Source: CAVTJX01 sp963735175
GTDB taxonomy: Bacteria > Electryoneota > RPQS01
NCBI GenBank assembly: GCA_963735175.1
Contig: CAVTJX010000008.1
Span: forward strand, 186,001-250,000
Reading direction: 5' to 3'
DNA length: 64,000 nucleotides
The notes beneath the pieces were generated by a model. The model was given only the letters and a program-made list of their open reading frames with translations. It was not told where the DNA came from and ran no database searches. How positions within the stretch are numbered: position 1 is the stretch's first letter; each line of letters starts with the position of its first letter. Both the position numbers and the translations under genes were made by a program. Shown one piece after another: positions 9,380-18,327 of this stretch.

Positions 9380-10108
9380 ATGACCGGCATTAACCATCAG
9401 CATGTGGACGTGCTCGCTTTGGGAGCGCATCCGGACGATCTCGAACTCATTTGCAGCGGCACGCTGCTGCGGCTGAAAGCGCTCGGCTATTCCGTGGGCA
9501 TGGTGGACATGACCCGCGGCGAGCGCGGCACGCGCGGCACCGCCGAAATTCGCGCCGCCGAAGCCGCCGCAGCGTTCCAGGTGCTGGGCATGGACTTCCG
9601 CGAAAACCTCGACCTCGGCGACATGCAGTTGCAGGACACGCTGGAAAAGCGGAAGGCGGTGGTGGAGTGCATCCGCCGCCACACGCCGCGGCTCGTGCTC
9701 ACCCACTGGACCAGCGATCGCCATCCCGATCATGAAGGCGCGGGGGCGCTCGTGAAGCAGGCCATGTTCCTCGCCGGCGCGGCCAATTTCGAGGCGGCGG
9801 GCGAGCCGCACACGCCCGCGCGGCTCATGTACTTCCCCGCGCGCTGGGAAATCGAGAGTAACATTTTCGTGGACATCACCGATTTTTATGAGCAGAAACT
9901 GCGGGCCGCGCGCTGCTTTGCGTCGCAGTTCCACAATCCCGCTTCCGCCGAGCCGAAGACGTTCATCTCGCGCCCCGAATTCTGGGCCGATCTTGAGGCG
10001 CGCCACCGCTACAACGGCTACCAGATCGGCGTCAAATACGCCGAGGCGTTTCTGGTGCGTGAAAAGCTTAAAATTGACGATCCCGTGAACTTTTTCTGTG
10101 GAACGTGA
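9380..10108 (+). CDS. bshB1: Bacillithiol biosynthesis deacetylase BshB1
   Basis: Zinc-dependent LmbE/PIG-L deacetylase that removes acetate from GlcNAc-malate. It has the metal motif LGAHPDDLEL at the N-terminus, TRGERGTRGT after it, and the distal HWTSDRHPDHEGAG with further metal/catalytic His. Length 242 is normal. ATG 9380 has AGGAA upstream. It lies between bshC and bshA, which makes the B1 assignment secure over generic LmbE proteins. Confidence 0.94.
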   Translation: MTGINHQHVDVLALGAHPDDLELICSGTLLRLKALGYSVGMVDMTRGERGTRGTAEIRAAEAAAAFQVLGMDFRENLDLGDMQLQDTLEKRKAVVECIRRHTPRLVLTHWTSDRHPDHEGAGALVKQAMFLAGAANFEAAGEPHTPARLMYFPARWEIESNIFVDITDFYEQKLRAARCFASQFHNPASAEPKTFISRPEFWADLEARHRYNGYQIGVKYAEAFLVREKLKIDDPVNFFCGT

Positions 10109-10114
10109 GCCCTT

Positions 10115-11230
10115 ATGAAAATCGGCATTGTCTGTTATCCGACCTTTGGCGGGTCGGGGGTGGTGGCGACGGAGCTGGGGCTGGCGCTGGCCGAGCGCGG
10201 GCACGAGATTCACATCTTCAGTTCGGCGCGGCCCTTCCGCTTGCAGGGTTTCCACGCGGGCGTCTTTTTCCACGAAGTGCCGGTGGTCCACTATTCGCTG
10301 TTTGAGCACACGCCCTATACGCTGACGCTGGCCTCGACGCTCTACGAAGCGTTCGCGCTGCATCAACTCGACCTGGTCCACGCGCATTACGCGATTCCGC
10401 ACGCGGCGGCGGCCTACATGGCCAAGCAGATGACCGGCGGCGCGCTGCCCATCGTCACCACGCTGCATGGCACCGACATCACCCTCGTCGGTTCGCACCC
10501 GGCCTACGCGCCGGTGGTGAAGTTCACCATCGACCAGTCCGACCGCGTGACGGCGGTCTCGCGCCACCTCGCGGACGAAACGCGCGAGCTGCTCGGCGTG
10601 GAACGCGCGATCGAGGTGATTCCCAATTTCGTCGACGGCACACTCTACCAGCGGCGCGGCGGTTGCATCGCCAAACGCTATTTCGCGCCCGACTGCGAGC
10701 CGCTCATCGTCCACATCTCGAATTTCCGGCCCGTCAAACGCATTCGCGATCTGATTGCGGCCTTCATCAAACTGCGCCGCCAGTGCCGCTGTAAGCTGGT
10801 GCTGGTGGGCGACGGCCCCGAGCGCGCCCGCGCCGAAATGGACGCCCGCGACGGCGGCGTGTTCGATGACGTGATGTTCCTCGGCAATCAGGTGGCCGTC
10901 AGCGACGTGCTGGAAATCGCCGATATTTATTTCCTGCCCTCGGAAACGGAATCTTTCGGCCTCTCGGCCCTCGAAGCGATGGCCTGCGAAGTGCCGGTCG
11001 TCGCGACCGACGTGGGCGGCCTGCCCGAGGTGGTGGCCAACGGCGAGACCGGCTATCTGGTGCCCGTGGGCGATACCGACGCCATGGCCGCGCGCCTGTG
11101 GGAACTGGCGCAGGACGAGCCCAAGGCGCGGCGCATGGGCCGCGCGGCCCGGGCCCGCGCGCTGGAATTATTTCCCATCGATTTGATCGTCAATCAATAT
11201 GAGGCGGTCTACCGTGGCGCAATCGCTTAA
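10115..11230 (+). CDS. bshA: N-acetyl-alpha-D-glucosaminyl L-malate synthase BshA
   Basis: GT4-family, GT-B fold glycosyltransferase that joins UDP-GlcNAc to L-malate, the first bacillithiol step. Typical start MKIGIVCYPTFGGSGVVATELG, then HAHYAIPHAAAAYMAKQM, TLHGTDITLVG and the donor-site block LPSETESFGLSALEAMACEV. 371 residues, intact. Starts 6 bases after bshB1 ends. All three bsh genes are therefore present, in the order C-B-A. Confidence 0.96.
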   Translation: MKIGIVCYPTFGGSGVVATELGLALAERGHEIHIFSSARPFRLQGFHAGVFFHEVPVVHYSLFEHTPYTLTLASTLYEAFALHQLDLVHAHYAIPHAAAAYMAKQMTGGALPIVTTLHGTDITLVGSHPAYAPVVKFTIDQSDRVTAVSRHLADETRELLGVERAIEVIPNFVDGTLYQRRGGCIAKRYFAPDCEPLIVHISNFRPVKRIRDLIAAFIKLRRQCRCKLVLVGDGPERARAEMDARDGGVFDDVMFLGNQVAVSDVLEIADIYFLPSETESFGLSALEAMACEVPVVATDVGGLPEVVANGETGYLVPVGDTDAMAARLWELAQDEPKARRMGRAARARALELFPIDLIVNQYEAVYRGAIA

Positions 11231-11261
11231 TTTTGGTATTAACTTAATCGAGGAGGCACTC

Positions 11262-11693
11262 ATGATTCGCAAAGCATCGGCCGTATGGCGGGGCGATTTG
11301 AAAAGCGGGAAGGGCACGGTCTCCACCGAAAGCGGCGCGCTCAAAGATACGCCCTACAGTTTCGGCACCCGCTTCGAATCCGTGCCCGGCTGCAATCCCG
11401 AGGAACTGATCGGCGCGGCCCTCGCCGGTTGCTTTTCCATGGCCTTTTCGGCCGAATTGAATAAGGCGGGAATGACGCCGGAGAGCATCCACACCACCGC
11501 GAGTACCAAGTTCGAGATGCTGGAAAAAGGTCCGACGGTGACGGAGATTCACCTCGACGTACTGGCCGGCGTCCCCGGCGTGGACCGCGACGCCTTTATG
11601 AAGGTGGCAGAGTCGGCCAAAACAAGCTGCCCGATCTCCCGCCTGCTCTCCCCCGGCGCCAAAATCACGATGGAAGCGAAGCTCTCGGCGTAG
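11262..11693 (+). CDS. OsmC/Ohr-family peroxiredoxin
   Basis: 143-residue peroxidase of the OsmC family, reducing organic hydroperoxides. Both catalytic Cys are present: the peroxidatic Cys in AALAGCFSMAFSAEL and the resolving Cys in KTSCPISRLLSPG; the N-terminal Arg of FGTRFE fits the active site. ATG 11262 is preceded by GAGGAGG. It follows bshA by 31 bases and is probably cotranscribed, making a thiol-redox cluster. Closer to OsmC than to Ohr by the layout; exact subfamily not decided. Confidence 0.87.
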   Translation: MIRKASAVWRGDLKSGKGTVSTESGALKDTPYSFGTRFESVPGCNPEELIGAALAGCFSMAFSAELNKAGMTPESIHTTASTKFEMLEKGPTVTEIHLDVLAGVPGVDRDAFMKVAESAKTSCPISRLLSPGAKITMEAKLSA

Positions 11694-11886
11694 GGATGAG
11701 GGGAGAGGGTGGAGGGATGAGGGTCGGCCCATTTTTGTAGGGGAGGGTTAAGAGCCTGTCCTGACGAAGGAAGGATCTTCCGCAACCCTCCCCGTCTTCC
11801 GCCCGCCCGCCGCGCCGGGGATTCCGCTCCCCGCGCGAAATGGTCGTGTAGGGGCTGATTGCATCGCCCGTCCATCGCCCGCGCCG

Positions 11887-12208
11887 ATGAAAAAATACTG
11901 GACGAGCCGGATTGGGCATGCGCACAGACATTCGCATCCCCACCAACAAAAACCCAGCCGGAATCTTCTGAAAAATACCGGACGAGCCGGGTTGGGCATG
12001 CGCACAGACATTCGCATCCCCACCAACAGAAACCCAGCCGGAATCTTCTGAAAAATACCGGACGAGCCGGGTTGGGCATGCGCACAGACATTCGCATCCC
12101 CACCAACGGAAACCAGCCGGAATCTTCTGAAAAATACCGGACGAGCCGGGGTTGGGCATGCGCACAGACATTCGCATCCCCACCGACAGAAACCCAACCG
12201 GAATCTTC
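11887..12208 (+). repeat. 80-bp tandem repeat, four copies
   Basis: Four near-identical units with period 80, 80 and 79 bp; the marker GACGAGCCGG starts at 11901, 11981, 12061 and 12140. Each unit holds CCGGGTTGGGC, ATGCGCACAGACATTCGC, CACCAACAGAAACCCAGCCGG and GAATCTTCTGAAAAAT. The GCCGGGTTGGG and CCCAGCCGG parts can pair as an imperfect hairpin within each unit. Confidence 0.9.
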
Positions 12209-12553
12209 GCCGTCCCTCGGACTCGAATTTCCCTCTTCCCCCTCGTTTCCATGTGAACGCACCCCACTGTCACAAACTCGTAACCGCCGTCGCCCGCGAG
12301 AAGATATACTGCACGCATGCGCAACATATGTCGTTCATATTAATCAAGATGCGACATTTACTGAACTCTTCCTTGACATTTTGCCATTTCCGGCGTATTT
12401 TAATCTGCGGCTGATTCGGCCTCGGCCCGTCGCGCCCGCAACCGGACCACGCCCTGTAGCGCCCGGCTTGCCGGGCTCCGCCGCCGCAGGTCTCCAGATC
12501 CGACCCCTCCGTCTGCCCCAAGGCCGCCCGCCCGCGCCCAAATGCTTCGCCGT

Positions 12554-12573
12554 GGTGGGTCTCCAGACCCACC
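12554..12573. repeat. Palindrome, apex CTCCAG
   Basis: Perfect 7-bp arms GGTGGGT and ACCCACC around CTCCAG. The same element with a G-U type change recurs at 48197-48216. Confidence 0.75.
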
Positions 12574-12716
12574 CGTCCGCCCGAATCCGCCGAGCGGGGT
12601 CTGTGACCCCGCCGGAGTCTTCCCAGCATCGCCGCGCGGTCCCGGACGTGATCCGGAATTCCGCCCCCCGCCGGAATTTTCAATGTAGATGCAAACGGCA
12701 GTTTGCCGCTGTTCTT

Positions 12717-12778
12717 CCGCCGAGGCAGGCCCGACCTTGTCGAGGTTCTTGACTTCGTCGGATCGTCTTCGCCCTGCC
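12717..12778 (+). repeat. Direct repeat copy 1 (about 61 bp)
   Basis: Nearly identical to 12864-12924: starts CCGCCGAGGCAGGCCCGACC, ends GTCTTCGCCCTGCC. Internal ends GGCAGG/CCTGCC and CCGAC/GTCGG are inverted, so the unit may fold. Confidence 0.8.
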
Positions 12779-12863
12779 CGGAAACCGTGTCTTCGTTCGC
12801 CGTGCGGACTCTCCCGAAGCCTGCCCTGAACGCAAAGAATGGGTCCGCCGTCTGAATTTTTGT

Positions 12864-12924
12864 CCGCCGAGGCAGGCCCGACCTTGTCGAGGTCTCGACT
12901 TCGTCGGATCGTCTTCGCCCTGCC
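12864..12924 (+). repeat. Direct repeat copy 2 (about 61 bp)
   Basis: Second copy, 147 bp downstream of the first, differing by a one-base deletion around GAGGTCTCGAC. Confidence 0.8.
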
Positions 12925-12975
12925 AGAATTCTGAATACGACGGTAGCGCCCGGCTTGCCGGGCTCTGTCCACTGC

Positions 12976-12996
12976 GGCGGATCTTCCAGATCCGCC
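12976..12996. repeat. Palindrome, apex CTTCCAG
   Basis: 7-bp arms GGCGGAT and ATCCGCC around CTTCCAG, a one-base-longer variant of the CTCCAG apex. Confidence 0.65.
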
Positions 12997-13027
12997 CGTA
13001 ATCTGCAACTCGCCGACCCCCTCGCCC

Positions 13028-13141
13028 ATGATTAAGCCCACTCACCGCGCGATCAAGGAATACTACGAGCATCGCAGCCGCCTCGGTCAGCACCGCGTTT
13101 CGCATGAACTGACGTTCCACCGCAGAGGAATGGATCAATGA
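13028..13141 (+). CDS. 37-codon ORF overlapping the restriction-modification gene
   Basis: ATG 13028 to TGA 13139-13141. The product MIKPTHRAIKEYYEHRSRLG plus 17 residues resembles, by eye, the first residues of some N6-adenine DNA methylase/ISP-type enzymes (AIKxYY...VSHE). Its TGA overlaps an ATG (13138) that can start the next gene. It may be a leader peptide, a remnant of another methylase or chance. No clear ribosome site before it. Confidence 0.35.
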   Translation: MIKPTHRAIKEYYEHRSRLGQHRVSHELTFHRRGMDQ

Positions 13142-16101
13142 CAAGACATAGAAGAAGAAGTCATAAATGTCTATCTGGCGGAATGCCTCCGCGATATGGG
13201 AGTCCGTGCCAGCGGAGAGCAAATGAAGTTCAGAGCCGGGCAGGAGATCCATGCCAGATGTAATGATTGGATACATGGGTTTGCGTTGTATGATTGAAGG
13301 GAAATTTGCCGATCATACAAGTGCACGCCAAGAGGTATTTGAAAACGCTTCAGGACGTGTGGCTGACGGTATAGCACATATCGCTATAGGTGTCGTCTAT
13401 CCTTCTCGCTTTCGAGGTGTAAACCCAGATCAAATCAAGGACGTGTTGCAAAGCGAGCGACTGGCCTTTTGCATCTGCACAGAAAATGATTTCCTGAAAC
13501 CGGATTGGGGGAGAAGGAAATGTAGGCGAAATGATGGGGGCACTTCGCAGATGTCATGAGGAACTCTTAAAAAATGATGTTGTTGAGCGGTCAGTGGCGC
13601 GACTTCGTGCCGGTATGTATGGGCTCGTATTTATAATTACCGAAATTCCCGCTGTCGCCGAGCGTAATGCGGATCTGCTCGGTGTCTGACCAACCGTCGA
13701 AAGAGACTGCCGAGGATGCCAATGAGTGAGATTTTGCGTCGGCACACAGCCGCTCAAAATTGCTTCGCTCGTGTTGGCGAATGCAATGATATTTCACGAA
13801 GTGCTCTCGGCCAGCAAGTCTGACGTTGTCCCACTCCGAATCCTTTTACAAGATGAGGATTTCTGGACAGCTTTACAAAGGCAATGGGCGAAGATCCAAA
13901 CAACAGATTATGTACCAATCTTCGGTATTGCCGAGCAAGTTCTTGTTAACCTTCCTACCAGGAAGGAAACACAAACAGCCCTACGCGAACTGGCCGGGCA
14001 CGTGCTTCATGTCGTTCAGGAACGTGCGGCACTACGCCATGACTTGATGGGTCGGATCTATCATACGCTCCTCCTTGAAGCGAAATTTCTTGGAACATAC
14101 TATACTTCGGTTTCCGCAGCGACGCTTTTATTGAAGCTTGCAATGGATCATTCGCAGTGGAACATTGATTGGGTTGATTTAGATGCGCTCCCAAAATTCA
14201 AAGTTGCTGACTTAGCCTGTGGAACAGGCACATTACTTATGGCAACGCAGCAGGCAATAACAGATAATTTTATTCAGGCGAAGGTTGATGTTGGAAGCAA
14301 AGTCAGCACCGAAGACCTGCGTGACTTGCATCGGGTATTGATACAAGATGTATTGCACGGGTACGATGTATTGGCATCAGCAATCCACTTAACTGCGAGC
14401 ACTATCGCGATCCTTGCTCCGGAGATCGCGTTTGACAAAATGAATCTCTATACGTTGCCATTGGAAGGGAGCCACCCGGACCGCGTATTTTTGGGCAGCA
14501 TCGACTTTGCAACTGGCAGGAACTTGCATGTTCAAGTTGATATGATGAAACCGGAAAAGGCGGGTGCGGCCACAACGGGAAGGGGGAATGTTGAATCCAG
14601 CGCGCCGCTTCCGGAATCAAAACTTGACCTATGTGTGATGAATCCACCTTTTACCCGAAGTGTCGGTGGGAATCTGCTTTTTGGGTCATTGCCTGCAAAG
14701 GAACGTAAGTTAATGCAGTCAAAATTGGCCGATCTCCTGAAACGGGCACCCAATGGAGAACGCTTGCAGGCAAATTCCACGGTTGGTCTTGGGGCGGTTT
14801 TTGTTGCCGTGGCGGATAGGCATTTGAAGCAGGGTGGACGCATGGCACTGGTTTTACCGGCAGCCTTGGCCACGGGCGTCGCATGGGAGCCAACTCGAAA
14901 CTTGTTTGGTAAAAAGTATGTTCTCGAGACGGTCGTTGTAAGTCATGATCCGCTACGCTGGAACTTCTTGATAGTACCGAATTGAGTGAAATCCTCGTCT
15001 GTAGCTCGCAAGCTATATGATGATGAACTTTGCATGGATAGCTTTACGCGATTTATTAACCTCTGGCGAAACCCCACATCGGTACTCGAGGCATTGTCCA
15101 TCGCAAACGGCATTTTGCTTGCGGTGCCGGCGCGGGTAGATGACGGACATGGTGTTGAGGTGGTTTTAACGCGAGGACAGACTGCTGGAGAGGTTGTAAG
15201 CGTGCCGTGGTCAAAAATTCAGAATGGGCAATGGCACCCATGCAATTTTGCTCAAACTGAATTGGTTCGTACAGCATATTATCTGCGAGAAGGTCAACTA
15301 TATATTTCGCCTAAAGGTATTGTTGGCGATATCCCTCTGGCTCATCTTGGAAGTTTAGGTGAACTCGGTCCTGATACACGGGATATCCATGATGGCTTTG
15401 AAACATCCTTGAATGCAACAAGCTTCCCTGCCCTATGGAGCCATGATGCAAAGCACGTTCTCACAATGGCGATGAAACCCAACGCATATTTACGTCCCCT
15501 GAATAAAGCAAAAGCAGGACGGCCTTTACGGCGTGTCGAGCTTCTTTGGCCACGTGCGGGCCGAGTGATGCTGGTAGAGCGAATGCGGCTGAACTCGCAA
15601 AAACTTGTTGCGATAAAACTACCTCACGCTTGCCTCTCTAATTCGTGGTGGCCATTCCGTCTGAATAATCCTGATCCAATTTTGGAAAAGGCGCTCGTCC
15701 TTTGGATGAACAGTACGCTTGGGCTTATGATTCAACTATCGCACCGAGTAACAACACAAGGTGCATGGGTCAAATTTAAGAAGCCCCTGTATGAAACCAT
15801 GCCTGTATTGGACATTTGGCGCTTAACTGAAGCACAGTTGATGTCAATGGCTGTAGCATTCGACGAACTCTCAGTAGAAGCCCTCCAATCGCTCGGACAA
15901 ATGGCAGATGATCCCATTCGTATAAAAATTGACAAGATCATTAGCCGGACTCTTGGATTGCCTTCACTTGACAGTCTTCGGACTGCATTAGCGCGTGAGC
16001 CTGTGATATCGCTTCAGAGAGTATCGTCAAGCTGCGGCCAGAATGATGCGCAGCATGTCGGCCAAGAGTTTTGGGATTCCGGATCATCACACGAGGTATG
16101 A
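13138..16101 (+). CDS. Single-chain restriction-modification-like enzyme: PD-ExK nuclease plus N6-adenine DNA methylase, frameshifted
   Basis: Probably one protein of about 980 residues, broken by indels near 13145, 13240, 13510, 13690-13730, 14965 and 14995. N-terminal part: a PDVMIGYMGLRCM strand followed by IEGK, which fits the PD...ExK nuclease site, then RVADGIAHIAIGVVYPSRFR and a helical region. Middle: methylase motif I ADLACGTGTLLMA (about 14209), a helical insert, and catalytic motif IV VMNPPFTRS (about 14637), typical of gamma-type N6-adenine enzymes. C-terminal part (14986-16101) has the look of a DNA-recognition region. ATG 13138 has AGAGGA upstream but the start is uncertain. The DNA is clearly AT-richer than its surroundings and flanked by repeats, suggesting transfer. 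A type IIG-like system is inferred; no separate helicase or specificity gene is present. Confidence 0.72.
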
Positions 16102-16594
16102 AGATGTGCGGCCCGAAAGCCAAGGAAATTTCGTTCCGTCAAAAAAGTTGCACCGCCATGAAAATACAATACTTCCTGACCCGTGTTATCACCCCAACCG
16201 CCCGCATTTCGGCAGGGCGCGGACGGGTGACTGAGGAGAGTCACCACGGCGATTATATCACACTTCTTCGTTCTGCGTTCTTCGTTCTTCGTTTGCCCAC
16301 TTCCGTTCCGTCAAAAAAGTTGCACCGCCATGAAAGTACAATACTTCCTGACACGTGTTAGCACCCCAACCCCCCGCATTTCGGCAGGGGGCGGACGGGT
16401 GACTCGGGAGAGTCACCACGGCGATCATATCACACTTCTTCGTTCTGCGTTCTTCGTTCTTCGTTTGCCCACTTCCGTTTCGTCAAAAAAATATTCATCG
16501 CGCCGAGTCTCGGCCTTGTGCCCTTGCACTATTTCGGCCTAAGTGTTCCCCGTCTTCCGTTCATCCTTCATCCTTCATACTTTCTTAAAGAACT
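16102..16594. other. Repeat-bearing intergenic region after the R-M gene
   Basis: No gene seen. Filled mostly by a 172-bp unit present 2.1 times, followed by a pyrimidine-rich stretch before the phosphomannomutase start. Confidence 0.75.
16133..16495 (+). repeat. 172-bp tandem repeat, 2.1 copies
   Basis: GTTCCGTC or GTTTCGTC followed by an A-run recurs at 16133, 16305 and 16477. Each full unit contains GTTGCACCGCCATGAAA, CCCGCATTTCGGCAGG, a GGTGACT/AGTCACC hairpin (16226-16245; 16398-16417) and a CTTCGTTCTGCGTTCTTCG stretch that is itself internally repetitive. Copies differ by a few substitutions. Confidence 0.9.
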
Positions 16595-17981
16595 ATGACC
16601 ATCAATCCCAACATTTTTCGCGAGTATGACATTCGCGGCGTCGTGGTCGAGGATCTGCCCTCGGACGTCGTGGTGGCCCTCGGCAAAGGCATCGGCACGT
16701 ACATCCGGCGCAAGGGCGCGAAGCGGTTCACGATCGGGCGCGACGGACGGACCTCGAGCGAGCGGATCGTTACCGACCTGAAGGCCGGGCTGGTGAGCAC
16801 GGGCCTCGAAATTACCGACGTCGGCATGTGCCCCACGCCCGTGCTTTATTTCTCGATTCCGCATCTGTCCGTCGACGGCGGGATCATGATCACCGGCTCG
16901 CACAACCCGCCCGAGTTCAACGGCATCAAGATGGCGCTGGGCAAGACCGCGATCTACGGCGCGCAGATCCAGGAGATCCGCCGCCTGATCGAAGCCGACG
17001 ACCTCGAAAAAGGCGGCAGCCGTTCCGGTCCAGAAATACGCGATCCTCGAACCCTACATCGCGTGGCTGTCGCAGAACATCCACTTCGAGCGCGGCGTGC
17101 GCATCGCCATGGACAGCGGCAACGGCGTGGGCGGCCTCGTCGCGCCGCAGATTTTCCGCGCGCTCGGGGCGACGGTGACCGACCTTTTCAGCGAAGTCGA
17201 CGGCCGCTTCCCCAATCACCACCCCGATCCGACGGTGGAGAAGAACCTCGCCGATCTGAAAAAGGCCGTGAAAGAAAAGAGCCTCGAAGTCGGCGTGGGT
17301 TTTGACGGCGACGCCGACCGCCTGGGCGCGGTGGACGAACACGCGAAGGTGATCTGGGGCGATCAGCTGATGGTGCTGTTCGCGCGCGACGTGCTGCGCA
17401 AGAATCCCGGCGCGACGATCATCGCCGACGTCAAGTGCAGCGAGAATTTCTTCGCCGACGTCCGCAAGCACGGCGGAAACCCGATCATGTGGAAGACGGG
17501 GCACGCCAATATCAAGAACAAGCTGTGGGAAGAAACCGCGCCGCTGGCGGGCGAGATGAGCGGCCACTTCTTCTTCGCCGACCGCTACTTCGGCTACGAC
17601 GACGGCATCTATTCGGCCTGCCGCCTGGTGGAGATCGCGAGCCGCCTGCCGCATCCGCTGTCGGTGGAACTGGCCGATCTGCCGCCGACGTTTTCGACCC
17701 CCGAGATCCGCGTGGATTGCCCGGACGAAGTGAAGTTCAACCTCGTCGACAAGGTCAAGGCGCAGTTTAAGAAAAAGGGCTACGAGACCATCGACCTCGA
17801 CGGCGTGCGCGTGAAATTCGAGAACGGCTGGGGCCTCGTGCGCGCCTCCAACACGCAGCCGACGCTGGTGCTGCGCTTTGAGGCCAATTCCGAACCCGGC
17901 TTGTCGCACATCGCGTCCGAATTCCGTGAACTATTGGCCAATGAAGGCTTTACGCTGAGCGCCGCGCCCACAGTCCACTGA
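16595..17981 (+). CDS. Phosphomannomutase/phosphoglucomutase, frameshifted
   Basis: Alpha-D-phosphohexomutase, interconverting hexose 1- and 6-phosphates for envelope sugar synthesis. All four family sites are seen: catalytic Ser loop GGIMITGSHNPPEFNGIK, metal loop GVGFDGDADRLG, sugar loop GEMSGHFFF and phosphate-binding RASNTQPTLVLRFEA. Length with repair is about 461 residues, normal for the ManB/AlgC group. One frame change near 17030, where AGCCGTT appears to hold one C too many (expected GGSVPVQKYAILEPY). Start ATG 16595. Confidence 0.92.
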
Positions 17982-18003
17982 CCGCCCGGCAGCTATCCTC
18001 GAC

Positions 18004-18067
18004 GAGGCAAGCGACCTCTGCAGACCCGGATTTTCCGGGTTCGCAATGGCCGCTTGCCTCTTCTTTT
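18004..18067 (+). terminator. Terminator of the phosphohexomutase gene
   Basis: Outer stem GAGGCAAGCG (18004-18013) / CGCTTGCCTC (18051-18060) followed by TTCTTTTT, with an inner hairpin ACCCGG-ATTTT-CCGGGT at 18024-18040. Confidence 0.85.
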
Positions 18068-18245
18068 TGCGCCGCGAGCACTGATTTGGTCTACCCCGGA
18101 CGGGATACAACGGGGACATGTGGGTCCGGAAGTGCATCTAAGTTTGGCATAATCAAAGAGGAGGCCCGGCTATTACGCAGCGAATGGGGCTCCTCGCGAG
18201 TAGAATTGGGGCGTGCGGAAGCTGCAAAGAATTTCGTGAGGGGTC

Positions 18246-18273
18246 TTGATAACTTGCTTTGCTGTATTATATT
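18246..18273 (+). promoter_or_regulatory. Promoter of the Omp28-like gene
   Basis: TTGATA (18246-18251), 16-bp spacer, TATATT (18268-18273), 55 bp before the ATG. Confidence 0.55.
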
Positions 18274-18327
18274 TAGGTATCTGAACGAAAGTGTCCGGCA
18301 ACCGCAGTAGCTCTTCTGGAGAATCCC

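Larger units (their letters stand above)
11694..13027. other. Non-coding repeat field
   Basis: About 1.3 kb with no credible gene. It contains the 80-bp tandem repeat (11887-12208), a 61-bp direct repeat pair (12717-12778 and 12864-12924), two GTAGC-GCCCGG-CTTG-CCGGGC hairpins (12457, 12944), the CTCCAG palindrome (12554-12573), a GCGGGGTC/GACCCCGC palindrome (about 12594-12612) and a GGCGGAT/ATCCGCC palindrome (12976-12996). Long open frames across it are by-products of the repeat, since the 80-bp period is not a multiple of three and each copy is read in another frame. Confidence 0.8.
17982..18327. other. Intergenic region with terminator and promoter
   Basis: No gene seen. Contains the phosphohexomutase terminator (18004-18067) and the promoter of the next gene (18246-18273). 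Confidence 0.7.

Noticed and set aside
11887..12208. CRISPR array
   Set aside because: The whole 80-bp unit is repeated, with no variable spacers, and no cas gene is visible.
11859..12752. 297-codon open frame through the 80-bp repeats
   Set aside because: The repeat period is not a multiple of three and each copy is read in a different frame; no ribosome site; translation is Ser/Pro/Arg-rich.
12680..13276. Minus-strand frame with a hydrophobic N-terminus over the repeat field and the R-M gene start
   Set aside because: It crosses both direct repeats and is antisense to the better-supported AEC-LRD-MG and PDVMIG coding parts of the R-M gene.
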